DNA of 33,023 bases, taken from Candidatus Methylomirabilota bacterium. Lineage in GTDB: Bacteria > Methylomirabilota > Methylomirabilia > Rokubacteriales > CSP1-6. The stretch covers positions 1-33,023 of the forward strand of contig DASYTI010000209.1 in assembly GCA_036002485.1 (NCBI GenBank). Direction: 5' to 3'. The position numbers and the translations under genes were made by a program. The notes under the pieces are model-generated. The model ran no database searches and was not told the DNA's origin. It saw nothing but the letters and a program-made list of their open reading frames with translations. Every line of letters begins with the position of its first letter. Position 1 is the stretch's first letter. Below are positions 32,151 through 33,023 of this stretch, piece by piece.

Positions 32151-33023
32151 TCAGAGGCATCGGTCCAAGCCCCGGTACTGCAGCGCCTCGGACACGTGCT
32201 CCGTCGCTATCCTCTCACACCCCGACAGGTCGGCGATAGTGCGGGCGACCTTGAGGACGCGGTCGTGGCCCCGCGCGGAAAGGCCGAGCCGGCTCACCGC
32301 CTGCTGGAGGAGCCGGGCGGCCTCGGGGGGCACCCCGCAGAACCGCCGCACCTGCCGGCCGCTCATGCGGGCATTGACGCGGGTGGTGCCGCCGACGAAG
32401 CGCGCGCGCTGGCCCTCGCGGGCCGCCTCCACCCGCCCTCGGACCACGGATGATGTCTCTCCGAGCGTTCCCGAGAGCTCCGCATAAGGCACCGCGGGCA
32501 CGTCCAGGTGCAGATCGATCCGGTCCAGGAGCGGGCGCGAGAGCCGCGCCAGGTAGTGGCGACGCTCGCCCGCCGTGCAGACGCAGCTGGAGAGCGACGC
32601 GCAGCCGCGACGACACGGATTGGCCGCGCCCACCATCTGAAAGCGCGCGGGGAAGGCCGCGCTGCCCGCTGCGCGCGCGATCATGATGCTGCCGTCCTCG
32701 AGGGGCTGGCGGAGCGCCTCGAGCACGCGCTGGGAGAATTCCGGAAGCTCGTCGAGGAAGAGCACGCCCAGGTGGGCGAGGCTCGCCTCGCCCGGACGGG
32801 GCAGACGGCCGCCCCCGATGAGGCCCGCCTCCGAGGCCGTGTGGTGAGGCGCGCGAAACGGACGGTAGTGGACGAGGCCATGGCCGGCGGGCAGGAGACC
32901 CGCCACGCTCCACACGGCGGTGACCTCGATCGATTCGTCGAGCGAGAGCGGAGGCAGGATGGTGGGCAGCCGGCGGGCCAGCATGGTCTTGCCCGAGCCG
33001 GGCGGCCCCAGCATCAAGATATT
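32151..33023 (-). CDS. comM: ComM/YifB-family Mg-chelatase-like AAA+ ATPase (partial)
   Basis: The C-terminal part (about 290 residues) of a protein that continues past the right edge of the window. Walker A GPPGSGKT lies near the edge. It is followed by the family motifs FRAPHHTASEAGLIGGG, PRPGEASLAHLGVLFLDELPEF (Walker B) and EALRQPLEDG, a Cys-rich insert (NPCRRGC and CVC, about residues 130-147), SRPLLDRIDLHLDVP with the arginine finger, and the C-terminal Mg_chelatase_C domain (ARLLQQAVSRLGLSARGHDRVLKVARTIADL). ComM is a hexameric branch-migration helicase needed for integration of transforming DNA. The missing N-terminal portion should hold the Lon-protease-like (ChlI) domain. A T4P locus nearby makes natural transformation plausible. 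Confidence 0.93.
   Translation of the reverse strand, partial: NILMLGPPGSGKTMLARRLPTILPPLSLDESIEVTAVWSVAGLLPAGHGLVHYRPFRAPHHTASEAGLIGGGRLPRPGEASLAHLGVLFLDELPEFSQRVLEALRQPLEDGSIMIARAAGSAAFPARFQMVGAANPCRRGCASLSSCVCTAGERRHYLARLSRPLLDRIDLHLDVPAVPYAELSGTLGETSSVVRGRVEAAREGQRARFVGGTTRVNARMSGRQVRRFCGVPPEAARLLQQAVSRLGLSARGHDRVLKVARTIADLSGCERIATEHVSEALQYRGLDRCL

Overview
The window is a GC-rich, densely packed bacterial chromosome segment with no sign of mobile elements, CRISPR arrays, tRNA or rRNA. It encodes an almost complete type IV pilus (T4P) machine, two shikimate-pathway genes, a heat-shock operon ending in Lon, and a short ComM-containing operon. The very high GC, the gene order pilMNOPQ-aroC-aroB, and dnaK-dnaJ-hspR-lon under an HspR-type repressor suggest an uncultivated Gram-negative lineage such as Candidatus Rokubacteria / NC10 (Methylomirabilota). 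That placement is inference from gene content and composition, not a measured result.

Bases 1-22408 form a pilus region transcribed entirely right to left. At its right end a probable promoter (-10 at 22433-22438) drives mazG, a macro-domain gene, pilB, pilT, pilC, pilS and pilR. Next come two tandem, nearly identical pilin genes. Each has its own sigma-54 (-24/-12) promoter and its own strong hairpin terminator, which fits control by the adjacent PilS/PilR pair. After the pilins come the prepilin peptidase pilD and three minor pilins (FimT/GspH-, PilV- and PilX-like). A strong sigma-70 promoter at 9207-9235 then starts pilM-pilN-pilO-pilP-pilQ-aroC-aroB, with coding overlaps or short gaps throughout. 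A membrane acyltransferase follows near the left edge.

Bases 22409-23588 hold two small genes facing each other and overlapping by 4 bp: a DUF1844 protein (+) and an unrecognised membrane-anchored protein (-).

Bases 23589-30125 form a rightward stress operon: hsp20, dnaK, a DnaJ-type co-chaperone, an HspR-type MerR repressor and lon. It starts at a consensus sigma-70 promoter overlapped by a degenerate HspR (HAIR-like) site and closes with a 12-bp-stem terminator. The DnaJ homologue has the motif SPD where the J domain normally has HPD, the most striking sequence anomaly in the window. No grpE or hrcA is present.

Bases 30126-33023 contain a secreted SLT-type lytic transglycosylase (+), an intergenic region with direct and inverted repeats, and a leftward operon of comM (cut by the window edge), an isochorismatase-type hydrolase and an unrecognised 142-residue protein.

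I found no wholly new defence or mobile system. The most unusual points are the HPD-less DnaJ, the twin sigma-54 pilin units, the elaborated PilQ, the missing PilV leader, and the mazG-macro pair heading the pilus operon.
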